From positions 1 to 44,806 of the forward strand of contig PYER01000019.1 in assembly GCA_003017855.1 (NCBI GenBank): a stretch of DNA of 44,806 bases, in the 5' to 3' direction. Position numbers and translations under genes: made by a program. Origin of the DNA: a filamentous cyanobacterium CCT1 (GTDB lineage Bacteria; Cyanobacteriota; Cyanobacteriia; Phormidesmidales; Phormidesmidaceae). The notes under the pieces are model-generated. The model worked only from the letters and a program-made list of their open reading frames with translations. It had not been told where the DNA came from and did no database searches. Shown one piece after another: positions 16,087 through 24,996 of the stretch; position 1 is the stretch's first letter, and the number at the start of each line of letters is the position of its first letter.

Positions 16087-16822
16087 CAACAACGCAATTC
16101 AACCGCTCACCCCTCGTGATGAGGCCTTGCTTGAGCAGGTTCTCATTGAGTTGGTGAATGAGAACCTTGAGAAAGGCGGGGTGCTGGATGCTGAAATTGT
16201 CGAGGCCTACTACCGAGAGGGCTATATTCCTTCTGCCGATTGCGATCGGATGTTGGGTGAACTTCTTTTGGAGGGGCCAGGGCAGTATCTAGGAGTCATT
16301 GTCAGAGGGCTCAACGAAAGATGTGATGCGCTTAGGAGTCAACTACTGGCGCTTAGAGATGACCCAGACCGGAAAACAGCAATCTCACGTTTGGGCGACA
16401 TATCAAAGGGGCGCTACTGGCTGCTTCAGCTGTTTCTCAAAAGCTATCCTCGGCCTCCATTCTCGATTATCCAGCACTTGCTGCCAGTTCGGTACGAGGT
16501 AATAGTGCACTTTTGTTTGCAGCGTCCGGAGAAGCAGATTCAGGGATACCTGTGCGATTTGATTCTGGAACTCCCAGCGATCGAAGAGTATTTGATGCAG
16601 CCAGAAGCTACTCCCTACCGAAATCCAATCTCGCGGTTTTTCGGCAGCCGCTGCCAGGCAGCAAAACGGCGACGATTCCTACGATCTGTTAATCGGCTAA
16701 TTGTTGCTTCAGAGAGCCTTCGTGGGTATGTCATCACTTACCTCGAACCCTACCTACTGACCCTGCACTTTCAGCAGGAGTATCAAGAACATTCAGATCA
16801 CCTGATCCGAGATGGGTTTTAA
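16079..16822 (+). CDS. Helical soluble protein coupled to the preceding membrane protein, unknown
   Basis: A 247-residue protein, predominantly alpha-helical and without a clear membrane segment (VLIELVNENLEKGG, LLLEGPGQYLGVIVRGL). A basic patch, SRFFGSRCQAAKRRRFLR, lies near residue 190. The ATG at 16079 follows GGGAG by nine bases and overlaps the stop of the upstream gene; an in-frame ATG at 16064 is possible. Tight overlap implies co-translation with the membrane protein. No family is recognised and no catalytic motif is visible. The basic patch might bind nucleic acid or phospholipid, but that is speculation. Confidence 0.7.
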   Translation: MNSNNAIQPLTPRDEALLEQVLIELVNENLEKGGVLDAEIVEAYYREGYIPSADCDRMLGELLLEGPGQYLGVIVRGLNERCDALRSQLLALRDDPDRKTAISRLGDISKGRYWLLQLFLKSYPRPPFSIIQHLLPVRYEVIVHFCLQRPEKQIQGYLCDLILELPAIEEYLMQPEATPYRNPISRFFGSRCQAAKRRRFLRSVNRLIVASESLRGYVITYLEPYLLTLHFQQEYQEHSDHLIRDGF

Positions 16823-16941
16823 CTCCTGTGGCCCTGCTCGATGGGCCAATTACCACAAGGTGCATCCAGAGTATGCGGGGGCAGTTACCTACTGCCCCTA
16901 TGCTTCCCGACACCTCCCATACGGGAAAAAGAGAAGTTGCC

Positions 16942-17247
16942 ATGGGCAAGTATCAACGGAATTCACGGAATAAAAAGAGATCAGCAGCCACTGAGCTAAG
17001 TCCCGTGTGGGTAAAAACGGCAGACGCCGTAAAGCTGATCGGGCTATCGTCTTCGTGCCTGAAGAACTACCGATTGAAACAAGGGTACCTAATCGAGGGT
17101 ATCCACTGGGTTTACACGAACTCAGGCCGCCGCATGATCCTCTATAACGTGGAGCTGCTCTGTGATTGGGTGGCCAATCGAGGAAGCCCAGAGGTGCATT
17201 TGAGGAAAATTGAGGCGTATTTAGTGGAGAGAAAAAGACAAGGTTAG
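16942..17247 (+). CDS. Excisionase-like small HTH protein
   Basis: A 101-residue protein. VWVKTADAVKLIGLSSSCLK then YRLKQGYLIEGIHWV and a closing ELLCDWVANRG make a winged-helix/MerR-like excisionase fold seen repeatedly in cyanobacterial plasmid and prophage proteins. The N-terminal 25 residues are basic. I chose the ATG at 16942, with GAGAAG eight bases upstream; the frame continues upstream to 16828, but the extra residues look unlike protein. It may act as a regulator or as a directionality factor for a recombinase such as the one at 34750, though the two are far apart. Confidence 0.65.
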   Translation: MGKYQRNSRNKKRSAATELSPVWVKTADAVKLIGLSSSCLKNYRLKQGYLIEGIHWVYTNSGRRMILYNVELLCDWVANRGSPEVHLRKIEAYLVERKRQG

Positions 17248-17349
17248 GTGCCTGTGGTGCTCTCTAGTAAGGGATTAGATGTTGGTAGGGGATGCTGCTT
17301 TTCCTATCTCTGTTTTGCTTAGTACCAAATGAAATGGAGCGTAAATAAT

Positions 17350-17751
17350 ATGGAAGATCATGTTTTGGTAAAACCGCCTGGCTGCGCTGGTTGGCCCGAC
17401 AACGATTGGCCTTCAGAGCAAGAGGCATCAAACCCACTTTGTGATTTCTCTAACTTTGACAATATTTGCAAGTTAGCGAGGGCGATAGCCTGTCAGAACG
17501 ATATGGAAAGCGCTGGACTACTGAGCGGAGAGCTTGCCTATGCCTATCAACATCAAAGTTACGATGTAGCGTGCATCAAAGAAGTCCTTGTGGGCTACTC
17601 TGATGATGGCTTTAAAGAGGTACTTGCTGCGTTAGCTGCCCTCAATGCTGCTGGGAAAAACAATGTTGCGAAGATTCTTACATCAGCGTCTCAGAAGGCA
17701 CTCGACTTTAATCGAGCACAATATGGGTTTCAGTTGGAGTTATGGAATTGA
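17350..17751 (+). CDS. Hypothetical helical protein
   Basis: A 133-residue acidic protein whose C-terminal two thirds look helical (ICKLARAIACQNDMESAGLL and GFKEVLAALAALNAAGKNN). No family is recognised. TGGAGCG lies eight bases before the ATG at 17350; an in-frame ATG at 17329 would add seven residues without a ribosome binding site. It stands alone between the mobilization genes and the restriction-modification island, and 241 gene-free bases follow, with a GAGCGATCGCTC HIP1 palindrome near 17943. Confidence 0.55.
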   Translation: MEDHVLVKPPGCAGWPDNDWPSEQEASNPLCDFSNFDNICKLARAIACQNDMESAGLLSGELAYAYQHQSYDVACIKEVLVGYSDDGFKEVLAALAALNAAGKNNVAKILTSASQKALDFNRAQYGFQLELWN

Positions 17752-17992
17752 GAGTGGACCAGCCGGAGGCCGGAGGCGCAGTCGATCCCAGACAGGCAGA
17801 GGGAGCTTCATCTACGCTGATAAGCAGGGTTGAATACGTACCTTGAAGCGACCGGATTTGTACTCCCATCCCTTGAAGGAGTATTAAGACTGTTAGAAGA
17901 ACTGGCCCCTCGACGCCATGCCAATGCATCCTGGCTGTACTAGAGCGATCGCTCTCGACGACTGACAACGGTTTTGACTCACAGAGATCTGA

Positions 17993-20140
17993 ATGGAACA
18001 GGCCCAACTTAACTGGATCGCCAACTTCATCTGGGGTATTGCGGATGACGTACTCCGTGACCTCTATGTTCGGGGTAAGTATCGGGATGTAATTCTCCCG
18101 ATGACAGTCCTGCGCCGCCTGGATGCTGAACTGGAGGCAACCAAGCAAGCGGTGCTTGAGATGAAAGCGAACCTAGATGCCGCCGAAATCGTCAATCAGG
18201 AGGTGGCGCTGCGACAGGCGGCGGGGCAAGCCTTCTACAACACTTCCAAGTTCACCCTGCGAGATTTGCGCAATCGCGGCAATCAGCAGCAGCTCAGAGC
18301 CGACTTCGAGGATTATCTGGATGGTTTTTCCTCAAACGTGCAGGATATTCTCGACAACTTCGAGTTTCGCAACCAGATTCCACGCCTCTCTAAAGCTGAT
18401 GCTCTTGGGACGCTGATCGAGAAGTTACTTGACCCGGCTATTAACCTCAGCCCCAAGCCGGTACTCAACGGCGACGGATCGGTGAAACATCCAGGTCTCG
18501 ATAACCATGCTATGGGCACCATCTTCGAGGAGCTGGTGCGCCGCTTCAACGAAGAGAATAACGAAGAAGCGGGAGAGCACTGGACACCACGGGATGCCGT
18601 GAAGCTCATGGCCCGGCTGATCTTTCTGCCCATTGCTGATCAGATTGAATCGGGCACCTACCTGCTCTACGACGGAGCTTGCGGCACGGGCGGAATGCTG
18701 ACCGTTGCAGAAGAAACCCTGCAAGAGCTGGCGAAAGACCACGACAAGCAGGTCTCTACATACCTCTACGGGCAAGAGATCAACGCCGAGACCTATGCGA
18801 TCGCAAAAGCCGACCTGCTGCTCAAAGGCGAAGGCGAAGCCGCAGACAATATCATCGGAGGCCCGGAGCATTCGACCTTGGCCAACGATGCCTTCCCAGC
18901 CCGTGAGTTTGACTTCATGCTTTCCAATCCGCCCTACGGCAAGAGCTGGAAGGGCGATCTGGAGAGGATGGGTGGCAAAAGCGAGATGAAGGATCCTCGC
19001 TTCATGATTGAGCACGCTGGGGATCCTGAGTACTCGCTGATTACCCGCTCAAGCGATGGCCAGATGATGTTTCTGGCGAATATGCTCGCCAAGATGAAGC
19101 ACGGCACCACCTTGGGGAGCCGTATTGCCGAAGTTCACAACGGCTCATCGCTGTTTACTGGCGATGCTGGTCAGGGGGAGAGCAACATCCGTCGCTGGAT
19201 TATTGAAAGCGACTGGTTAGAGGCGATCGTCGCCCTGCCGCTCAACATGTTTTATAACACGGGCATTGCTACCTACATCTGGGTACTGGGCAACCGCAAG
19301 CCCCCTCACCGCAAGGGCAAGGTGCAGCTGATTGACGCAACGAAGTGGTTTAAGCCGCTGCGGAAAAACTTGGGCAAAAAGAACTGCGAATTGTCAGAGG
19401 AAGATATCCAAAAGGTCTGCGATACCTTTTTGGCCTTTGACGAGAGTGAAGAATCCAAAATCTTCCCCAATCAGGCCTTTGGGTACTGGAAGGTGACTGT
19501 AGAGCGGCCCCTCCGGCTTCAGGTGCTGCTAAACGCAGAAACCTGTGCTGCGTTTCGTCGAGTCTGTACACCGCTCAAGGAAGAGCCTCTGGCGAACCTG
19601 GTGGCTCAAGCCCATGAGGTTTTGGGCGCGGGCCTGCATAACGACTACAACGAGTTTTTGACCGCGTTGAAGAAGCTTGCCTCCCAGAGCAATGTCAAGC
19701 TCACCGCCAAACGAGAGAAGCTCCTACAAGCTGAGTTGGCCCAAAAGGATGAAGCAGCTCAGCCGGTAATTAAGAAGATCCATAAACCGGGCAAGGTCGA
19801 AGCCAACTCGCTCTATGGTCGCTATGAGGTAATGCTGGAGGGCAAAGGCTGCGTAGTGGAATACGAGCCTGATACAGAACTGCGCGACACGGAGCAGGTA
19901 CCTTTATTGGCAAATGGTGGCATTGAAGCCTTTATTCAGCGGGAGGTGCTGCCCCACGCCGCCGATGCCTGGGTAGATGAGAGCAGTATCAAAATTGGCT
20001 ACGAGGTGAGCTTCACCCGCTACTTCTACAAGCCCCAGCCGCTGCGCACTCTTGTCGATATCCGCGCCGATATCGTGGCGCTTGAGAACGAGAACAAGGG
20101 ATTACTAGAGGAGATTATTGGGGGCATTGGCCTGACATGA
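17993..20140 (+). CDS. hsdM: Type I restriction-modification system methyltransferase subunit HsdM
   Basis: A 715-residue N6-adenine methyltransferase subunit. The N-terminal HsdM_N helical domain occupies about 1-170. The AdoMet motif DGACGTGGMLTVAEETLQEL is near residue 227 and the catalytic NPPYGKSW near 313, both intact. The C-terminal 200 residues are helical and would contact the specificity subunit. It is longer than the classical EcoKI subunit (about 530) but normal for the cyanobacterial subtype. It overlaps the next gene by four bases (ATGA), so hsdM, the DUF262 gene and hsdS form one translationally coupled unit. Confidence 0.95.
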   Translation: MEQAQLNWIANFIWGIADDVLRDLYVRGKYRDVILPMTVLRRLDAELEATKQAVLEMKANLDAAEIVNQEVALRQAAGQAFYNTSKFTLRDLRNRGNQQQLRADFEDYLDGFSSNVQDILDNFEFRNQIPRLSKADALGTLIEKLLDPAINLSPKPVLNGDGSVKHPGLDNHAMGTIFEELVRRFNEENNEEAGEHWTPRDAVKLMARLIFLPIADQIESGTYLLYDGACGTGGMLTVAEETLQELAKDHDKQVSTYLYGQEINAETYAIAKADLLLKGEGEAADNIIGGPEHSTLANDAFPAREFDFMLSNPPYGKSWKGDLERMGGKSEMKDPRFMIEHAGDPEYSLITRSSDGQMMFLANMLAKMKHGTTLGSRIAEVHNGSSLFTGDAGQGESNIRRWIIESDWLEAIVALPLNMFYNTGIATYIWVLGNRKPPHRKGKVQLIDATKWFKPLRKNLGKKNCELSEEDIQKVCDTFLAFDESEESKIFPNQAFGYWKVTVERPLRLQVLLNAETCAAFRRVCTPLKEEPLANLVAQAHEVLGAGLHNDYNEFLTALKKLASQSNVKLTAKREKLLQAELAQKDEAAQPVIKKIHKPGKVEANSLYGRYEVMLEGKGCVVEYEPDTELRDTEQVPLLANGGIEAFIQREVLPHAADAWVDESSIKIGYEVSFTRYFYKPQPLRTLVDIRADIVALENENKGLLEEIIGGIGLT

Positions 20141-22239
20141 AGGCAACGGAATCCAAGCTACTAGCGTTTCTCAAAAAGTCACCACAGTTCATCATTCCGA
20201 TTTATCAGCGTACCTATTCATGGACGGGTAAGGAATGCCTCCAACTGTGGGAAGACATTCTGCGAGCTGGGCGCAATGACAGCATCTCAGCCCACTTTAT
20301 TGGGTCGGTGGTGTATATCGAGCAGGGACTCTACCAGGTGTCGAGTCAGTCTCCCCTGCTCGTTATTGATGGACAGCAGCGACTCACCACCATTACGATT
20401 TTGATCGAGGCCTTAGCTAGGATCTTGGGCGATACCGAACTGATTGACGGGTTTTCTGCCAGGAAGCTTCGGAACTACTACCTGCTTAACCCAGAAGAAG
20501 CTGGAGAGCGCAGTTTTAAGCTGCTCCTCACCCAAACGGATAAGGACACCCTGCTAGCCCTTGTACAGCAGAAGGATCTACCGAAAGAGCACTCGCTGCG
20601 CGTGAGAGAGAACTTCGAGTTTTTTGAAAAGCAGATAGCAGCTCACCAGAACAACTTGGTTCCTCTATGCCAGGGGCTTGCCAAGCTCGTGATCGTCGAT
20701 GTGGCGCTCAACCGAGATCAAGATAACCCCCAGCTCATTTTCGAGAGCATGAACTCGACCGGGCGCGAACTAAGCCAGGCCGACCTGATCCGCAATTTTA
20801 TTCTCATGGGGCTAAAGCCTGACCACCAGACCCAGCTGTACGAAGACCACTGGCGACCGATGGAGGTAGAGTTTGGCCAGGATGCCTACGGCAGCTACTT
20901 CGATAGCTTCATGCGCCACTACCTGACAGTGAAGACTGGCGAGATTCCCAACATCCGCGATGTCTATGAGGCCTTCAAAAATCATGTGAGATCTAACGAC
21001 AGCAATGTTGCCGGAGTCGATCAACTGGTAGCCGATATCCATGCCTATGCTCGCTATTTTTGCGCCATGGCCTTGGGCAAGGAGACCGATAAGGGCTTGG
21101 CCGAAGCCTTTCGGGATCTACGGGAGCTAAAGGTGGATGTAGCCTATCCGTTTTTGCTGGAGCTGTACCACGATTACCAAAACGGCATCCTGCCGAAAGA
21201 GCACCTGATAGAGGCGGTACGGCTGACAGAAGCCTACGTGTTTCGTCGGGCAGTGTGTGCTATCCCTACCAACTCGATGAACAAAACCTTTGCCACCTTT
21301 GGCCGGGCGTTCAAGAAGGATCGCTACCTAGAGAGCATCCAGGCTCATTTCATGCTGCTGCCCTCCTATCGGCGGTTCCCAAAGGACGAGGAGTTTAAGC
21401 GCGAGATCAAGGTACGCGATCTCTACAAGTTTCGTAGCCGCTCCTACTGGCTGCGCCGGATGGAAAACTATGGCCGCAGAGAGCGGGTGCTGGTGGATGA
21501 ATTTACCATCGAGCATATCCTGCCGCAGAACGAGAACCTCTCACCGGCATGGCAAGAGGCCCTTGGCCCTGAATGGCAACGCATTCAGCAAACCTGGCTG
21601 CACACCCTGGGCAACCTCACGCTGACGGGCTACAACTCCGAATACAGCGATCGCCCCTTCCCCAGCAAACGCGACATATCAGGCGGCTTTAAGGAGAGCC
21701 CACTGAAGCTCAATGCCGGGCTGGGGCTGGTCGAGGTCTGGGACGAGGCGGCCATTCAGGCGAGAGCAGAGCGGTTAGCGGGTCAGGCCGTGGATGTATG
21801 GAAGGCCCCAGCCATTCCGCCAGATGTGGTGGATGCATACCGAGCTGTGCCGCAGAAGACCGATGGATACACCATTGAGGATCATCCCTATTTGATGGCG
21901 AGTGCTATGCGGCCTCTGTTTGAAGCGTTTCGATCGCAGGTGCTTGCCCTCGACTCAGTGGTGAATGAGGAGTTTCTCAAGCTCTATGTAGCCTACAAAG
22001 CGGAAACAAACTTTGTTGATGTGGTGCCCCAGGCAAAGCGGCTACGGCTGTCGCTGAATATGCGGTTCCCGGAGATCTATGACCCTAAGGGACTGTGTAA
22101 GGATGTGACTAACCTAGGCCGGTGGGGCAATGGCGATGTGGAAGTTGGGCTAGAGACGCTAGAGGAGTTGCCCTATGTGATGGGGCTAATTCGGCAGGCG
22201 TTTGAGAAGCAGATGGGCAATGGAGAGGGCACAGAATGA
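20137..22239 (+). CDS. DUF262/DUF1524 (GmrSD-like) protein in the hsd operon
   Basis: A 700-residue protein. The N-terminal DUF262 ParB-like domain shows FIIPIYQRTYSW at about 18-29 and VIDGQQRLTTIT near 82, the NTP/DNA-processing motifs of the family. The C-terminal DUF1524 HNH nuclease-type domain is seen as IEHILPQNENL near 458 and TLGNLTLTGYNSEYSDRPF near 491. GmrSD relatives cut modified DNA; copies inside type I operons are known and may act as a second, modification-sensitive nuclease. It overlaps hsdM and hsdS by four bases each. About 110 further residues follow the nuclease domain. Confidence 0.92.
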   Translation: MKATESKLLAFLKKSPQFIIPIYQRTYSWTGKECLQLWEDILRAGRNDSISAHFIGSVVYIEQGLYQVSSQSPLLVIDGQQRLTTITILIEALARILGDTELIDGFSARKLRNYYLLNPEEAGERSFKLLLTQTDKDTLLALVQQKDLPKEHSLRVRENFEFFEKQIAAHQNNLVPLCQGLAKLVIVDVALNRDQDNPQLIFESMNSTGRELSQADLIRNFILMGLKPDHQTQLYEDHWRPMEVEFGQDAYGSYFDSFMRHYLTVKTGEIPNIRDVYEAFKNHVRSNDSNVAGVDQLVADIHAYARYFCAMALGKETDKGLAEAFRDLRELKVDVAYPFLLELYHDYQNGILPKEHLIEAVRLTEAYVFRRAVCAIPTNSMNKTFATFGRAFKKDRYLESIQAHFMLLPSYRRFPKDEEFKREIKVRDLYKFRSRSYWLRRMENYGRRERVLVDEFTIEHILPQNENLSPAWQEALGPEWQRIQQTWLHTLGNLTLTGYNSEYSDRPFPSKRDISGGFKESPLKLNAGLGLVEVWDEAAIQARAERLAGQAVDVWKAPAIPPDVVDAYRAVPQKTDGYTIEDHPYLMASAMRPLFEAFRSQVLALDSVVNEEFLKLYVAYKAETNFVDVVPQAKRLRLSLNMRFPEIYDPKGLCKDVTNLGRWGNGDVEVGLETLEELPYVMGLIRQAFEKQMGNGEGTE

Positions 22240-23672
22240 TTGGTGAGTTGAAGCCTTATCTGACCTACAAGGATTCTGGGGTACCGTGGTTAGGGGAGGT
22301 TCCAAAACATTGGGCCTTGGTGCGAATAAAAAACCTTTTCCGGGAAGTTGATCGACGTAACGGGAATAGTGGCAGCACTCTATTATCCCTAACCCGTTCT
22401 CGTGGAATTCTTCCCCAAGCAGAAGCGTCAAAACGAATAGCAAGCGTTGAGGATCTTTCTAAATATAAGCTTTGCAAACCTGGCGACTTAGTAATGAACC
22501 GCATGCAGGCTTGGTCAGGTATGTTTGCCGTCTCAACCTATGAAGGCTGTATCAGCCCAGATTACAGTCTATTCCTACCCGTAAAACCAGTCGAAGTTAA
22601 ATACTTCGAGCATTTATTCAAGACTCCATTGCTTGTAGAACAGTTTGCACAGCGATCTAAAGGCATTGGGACAGGGTTTAATCGACTATATACGCCGGAC
22701 TTTGGTGTTGTTCCACTTGCCCTTCCACCCCTCGAAGAACAAGCCCAAATCGCAACCTTTCTTGACTACGCTGATCGCCGCATCCGCCGCTACATTCGCA
22801 GCAAGCAAAAACTCATCAAACTACTCGACGAACAAAAGCAAGTCGTCATCAACCAAGCCGTCACCCGTGGCCTCAACCCCAACGTCCCCCTCAAGCCCTC
22901 CGGCATCGAATGGCTCGGCGATATTCCAGAGCATTGGGAGGTTGTTAAACTAGGGCGGCTAATTAATCTCAAGACAGGTTTTCCTTTTAAGAGTGATGGA
23001 TTCTCAGAAGATGAAAATGATATCCGACTTCTTCGAGGGATTAACATTACTCCAGGTTGTCTGAGATGGAATGATGTAGTTCGCTGGCCAAGATCTGAAT
23101 ATTCTCTGTTTCAAGAATTTGATCTTCGTCTGGATGACTTGGTATTGGGAATGGATCGCCCGATCATAAGTAGTGGGCTTCGAGTCTCATTGGTTACGGA
23201 AAATGATATCCCATCGCTGCTACTGCAACGTGTGGCTCGAATCCGACCTCTTCGGGAACTGCATACTCAGTTTGCTTATTTGATTCTAAGAGGAAAAATC
23301 TTCTCTAATTATCTGGCACCAATTTTTACGGGGATTAGTGTTCCTCATATAAGCCCTGAGCAGATTGCTGGATTCCGCATAGCACTACCAACGGTACAGG
23401 AGCAAACTTCGATTGTTCAGGAGGTTGAAAGATTGACAACTGGACTCAACGTTGCGATTGAAAAGGCTAATCAGGAAATCTCCCTCCTTCATGAATTCCG
23501 TATCCGCCTGATAGCCGATGTCGTCACAGGCAAACTCGACGTGCGCGAGGCCGCCGCCCACCTGCCCGCAGAGCTAAACGAGCCAGAGCCACTTGAAGAC
23601 GATCTGCCCGCTGAACTAGACCTCGACGCCGACAGCGACCTTGAAGCCACAGCCGAGGATGAAGCCGCATGA
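22236..23672 (+). CDS. hsdS: Type I restriction-modification specificity subunit HsdS
   Basis: A 478-residue specificity subunit with two target-recognition domains. Each half opens with the repeated motif SGVPWLGEVPKHW (about residue 14) and SGIEWLGDIPEHW (about 222). Conserved helices follow each TRD (LPPLEEQAQIATFLDYADRR and LPTVQEQTSIVQEVERL). The last 35 residues are an unusual acidic tail rich in Glu, Asp and Leu. The two TRDs set the bipartite recognition sequence, which cannot be predicted here. It overlaps the DUF262 gene by four bases. Confidence 0.95.
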   Translation: MIGELKPYLTYKDSGVPWLGEVPKHWALVRIKNLFREVDRRNGNSGSTLLSLTRSRGILPQAEASKRIASVEDLSKYKLCKPGDLVMNRMQAWSGMFAVSTYEGCISPDYSLFLPVKPVEVKYFEHLFKTPLLVEQFAQRSKGIGTGFNRLYTPDFGVVPLALPPLEEQAQIATFLDYADRRIRRYIRSKQKLIKLLDEQKQVVINQAVTRGLNPNVPLKPSGIEWLGDIPEHWEVVKLGRLINLKTGFPFKSDGFSEDENDIRLLRGINITPGCLRWNDVVRWPRSEYSLFQEFDLRLDDLVLGMDRPIISSGLRVSLVTENDIPSLLLQRVARIRPLRELHTQFAYLILRGKIFSNYLAPIFTGISVPHISPEQIAGFRIALPTVQEQTSIVQEVERLTTGLNVAIEKANQEISLLHEFRIRLIADVVTGKLDVREAAAHLPAELNEPEPLEDDLPAELDLDADSDLEATAEDEAA

Positions 23673-23866
23673 CGGCAATGCTGGTCACCGTAAGGTCACC
23701 GGGTTGAGGAAAAGTCAACATTCGGCTAGGCTAACTTGGGCTCAAGTCGTTTTCCCTAAAACTAAGCAGTGCCAAGGCTTTTGGCGATCAAGCCACCCAG
23801 GGCGGGGCTTGACATAACCTGTATCCTATTGATTGGGGTTGCCCTCAAACGTGCCATGTTTTGTCC

Positions 23867-23885
23867 TGTAACGTTTTTGTAACGT
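23867..23885 (+). promoter_or_regulatory. Direct repeat TGTAACGT x2 upstream of the IetAS-like pair
   Basis: TGTAACGT occurs at 23867-23874 and again at 23878-23885, period eleven bases, about one helical turn. It lies 60 bases before the AAA+ gene in a 274-base gap after hsdS. Spacing of one turn is typical of a regulator binding two adjacent sites. The regulator is unknown. Confidence 0.4.
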
Positions 23886-23946
23886 ATTCAGGTAAGTTAG
23901 GTATCTTAAAGGATAGAGATCGCAACCAAAGGCGACGGGTCAGGCA

Positions 23947-24996
23947 ATGAAAGGAGAGGTGCTAAAACGGCTGTTTCGGGCTGTTGCCAGTGACGACTCA
24001 CAGGCAATACACAGCATGCTGTCCGTTGTAGTCGAAGAAGAGCGCAAGTTGGGCCACACAACCCTTGCCGAACAGCTTGATAACATCCTTCAAAAGAGCA
24101 ATCAACTTTCAAAATCTGAACAACTATCTTTAGTCTCTCCATCCAAGATTTCTTCAAGGCTCTCTGAAGAGACTCTCTCTAGCTCATCTGCTTCAAAGCC
24201 TCTCACATTACTATCGAGTAAGCGCCGATTCGATCATCCCTTTATCGTTGCGATTCCACGTGAGCGTTTGCGGCATCACATGGTTTTGTCTGATGCGATT
24301 GAAGATCGCTTTTGCCGCATTGAGCGGGAATATGCTGCCCGCGATCGACTAGCTCACCATGGCTTGCGATATCGCCAAAAAATCCTCCTTTATGGTTCTC
24401 CCGGCTGTGGCAAAACCATGGGCGCAGAGCGCATTGCATGGAACACCGGGCTGCCATTAGTAAAGGTGCGTTTTGATGCAATGGTCTCTTCTTATTTGGG
24501 CGAGACCGCTACCAACCTGCGCGAGGTCTTTGAAACAGCAGTAGCTAGCCCCTGCCTACTCTTCATAGACGAGTGCGATGCCCTTGCGAAATCGCGGGAA
24601 GATACTCAAGAAGTAGGAGAAATTAAGCGAGTAGTTAATACCTTCCTACAGCTTCTGGACGAGTATGAAGTGTCTAACGGCTTGCTTGTCGCCGCGACTA
24701 ATCTAACCAAGTTTTTAGATGAAGCCGTATGGCGAAGATTTGATGACGTTATTGAAGTTCCCAAACCAACAGAGTCAGAGATTCGAGCTATCCTTGATCA
24801 AACGCTCGCCTCAGTTGAGGTCGGATCGGTAGATTGGAAGGCAATAGTGCAGAAAATGGTTGGCTTCTCAGCAGCTCAAATTGTTAAGATTGCCCAAAAT
24901 GCTGCAAAGCGTGCCATCTTGGATCGAGAAGAACTCGTCATCCAAGAGCATTTAGAAGCCTCCATTCAAGACGTTCTAGTCTCCCATGTCGGATAG
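23947..24996 (+). CDS. ietA: AAA+ ATPase, IetA-like
   Basis: A 349-residue AAA+ ATPase of the FtsH/Cdc48-like branch. A helical N-terminal region (1-95) precedes the ATPase core: Walker A LLYGSPGCGKTMGA at 148-160, Walker B CLLFIDECDA at 203-212, sensor-1 VAATN, and arginine finger RRFDD. A small helical lid ends the protein. It overlaps the following subtilisin-like gene by 11 bases, so the two are made together. This ATPase-protease pair matches the described IetAS defence system; the ATPase probably gates or activates the protease. The name is by architecture and pairing, not alignment. Confidence 0.85.
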   Translation: MKGEVLKRLFRAVASDDSQAIHSMLSVVVEEERKLGHTTLAEQLDNILQKSNQLSKSEQLSLVSPSKISSRLSEETLSSSSASKPLTLLSSKRRFDHPFIVAIPRERLRHHMVLSDAIEDRFCRIEREYAARDRLAHHGLRYRQKILLYGSPGCGKTMGAERIAWNTGLPLVKVRFDAMVSSYLGETATNLREVFETAVASPCLLFIDECDALAKSREDTQEVGEIKRVVNTFLQLLDEYEVSNGLLVAATNLTKFLDEAVWRRFDDVIEVPKPTESEIRAILDQTLASVEVGSVDWKAIVQKMVGFSAAQIVKIAQNAAKRAILDREELVIQEHLEASIQDVLVSHVG

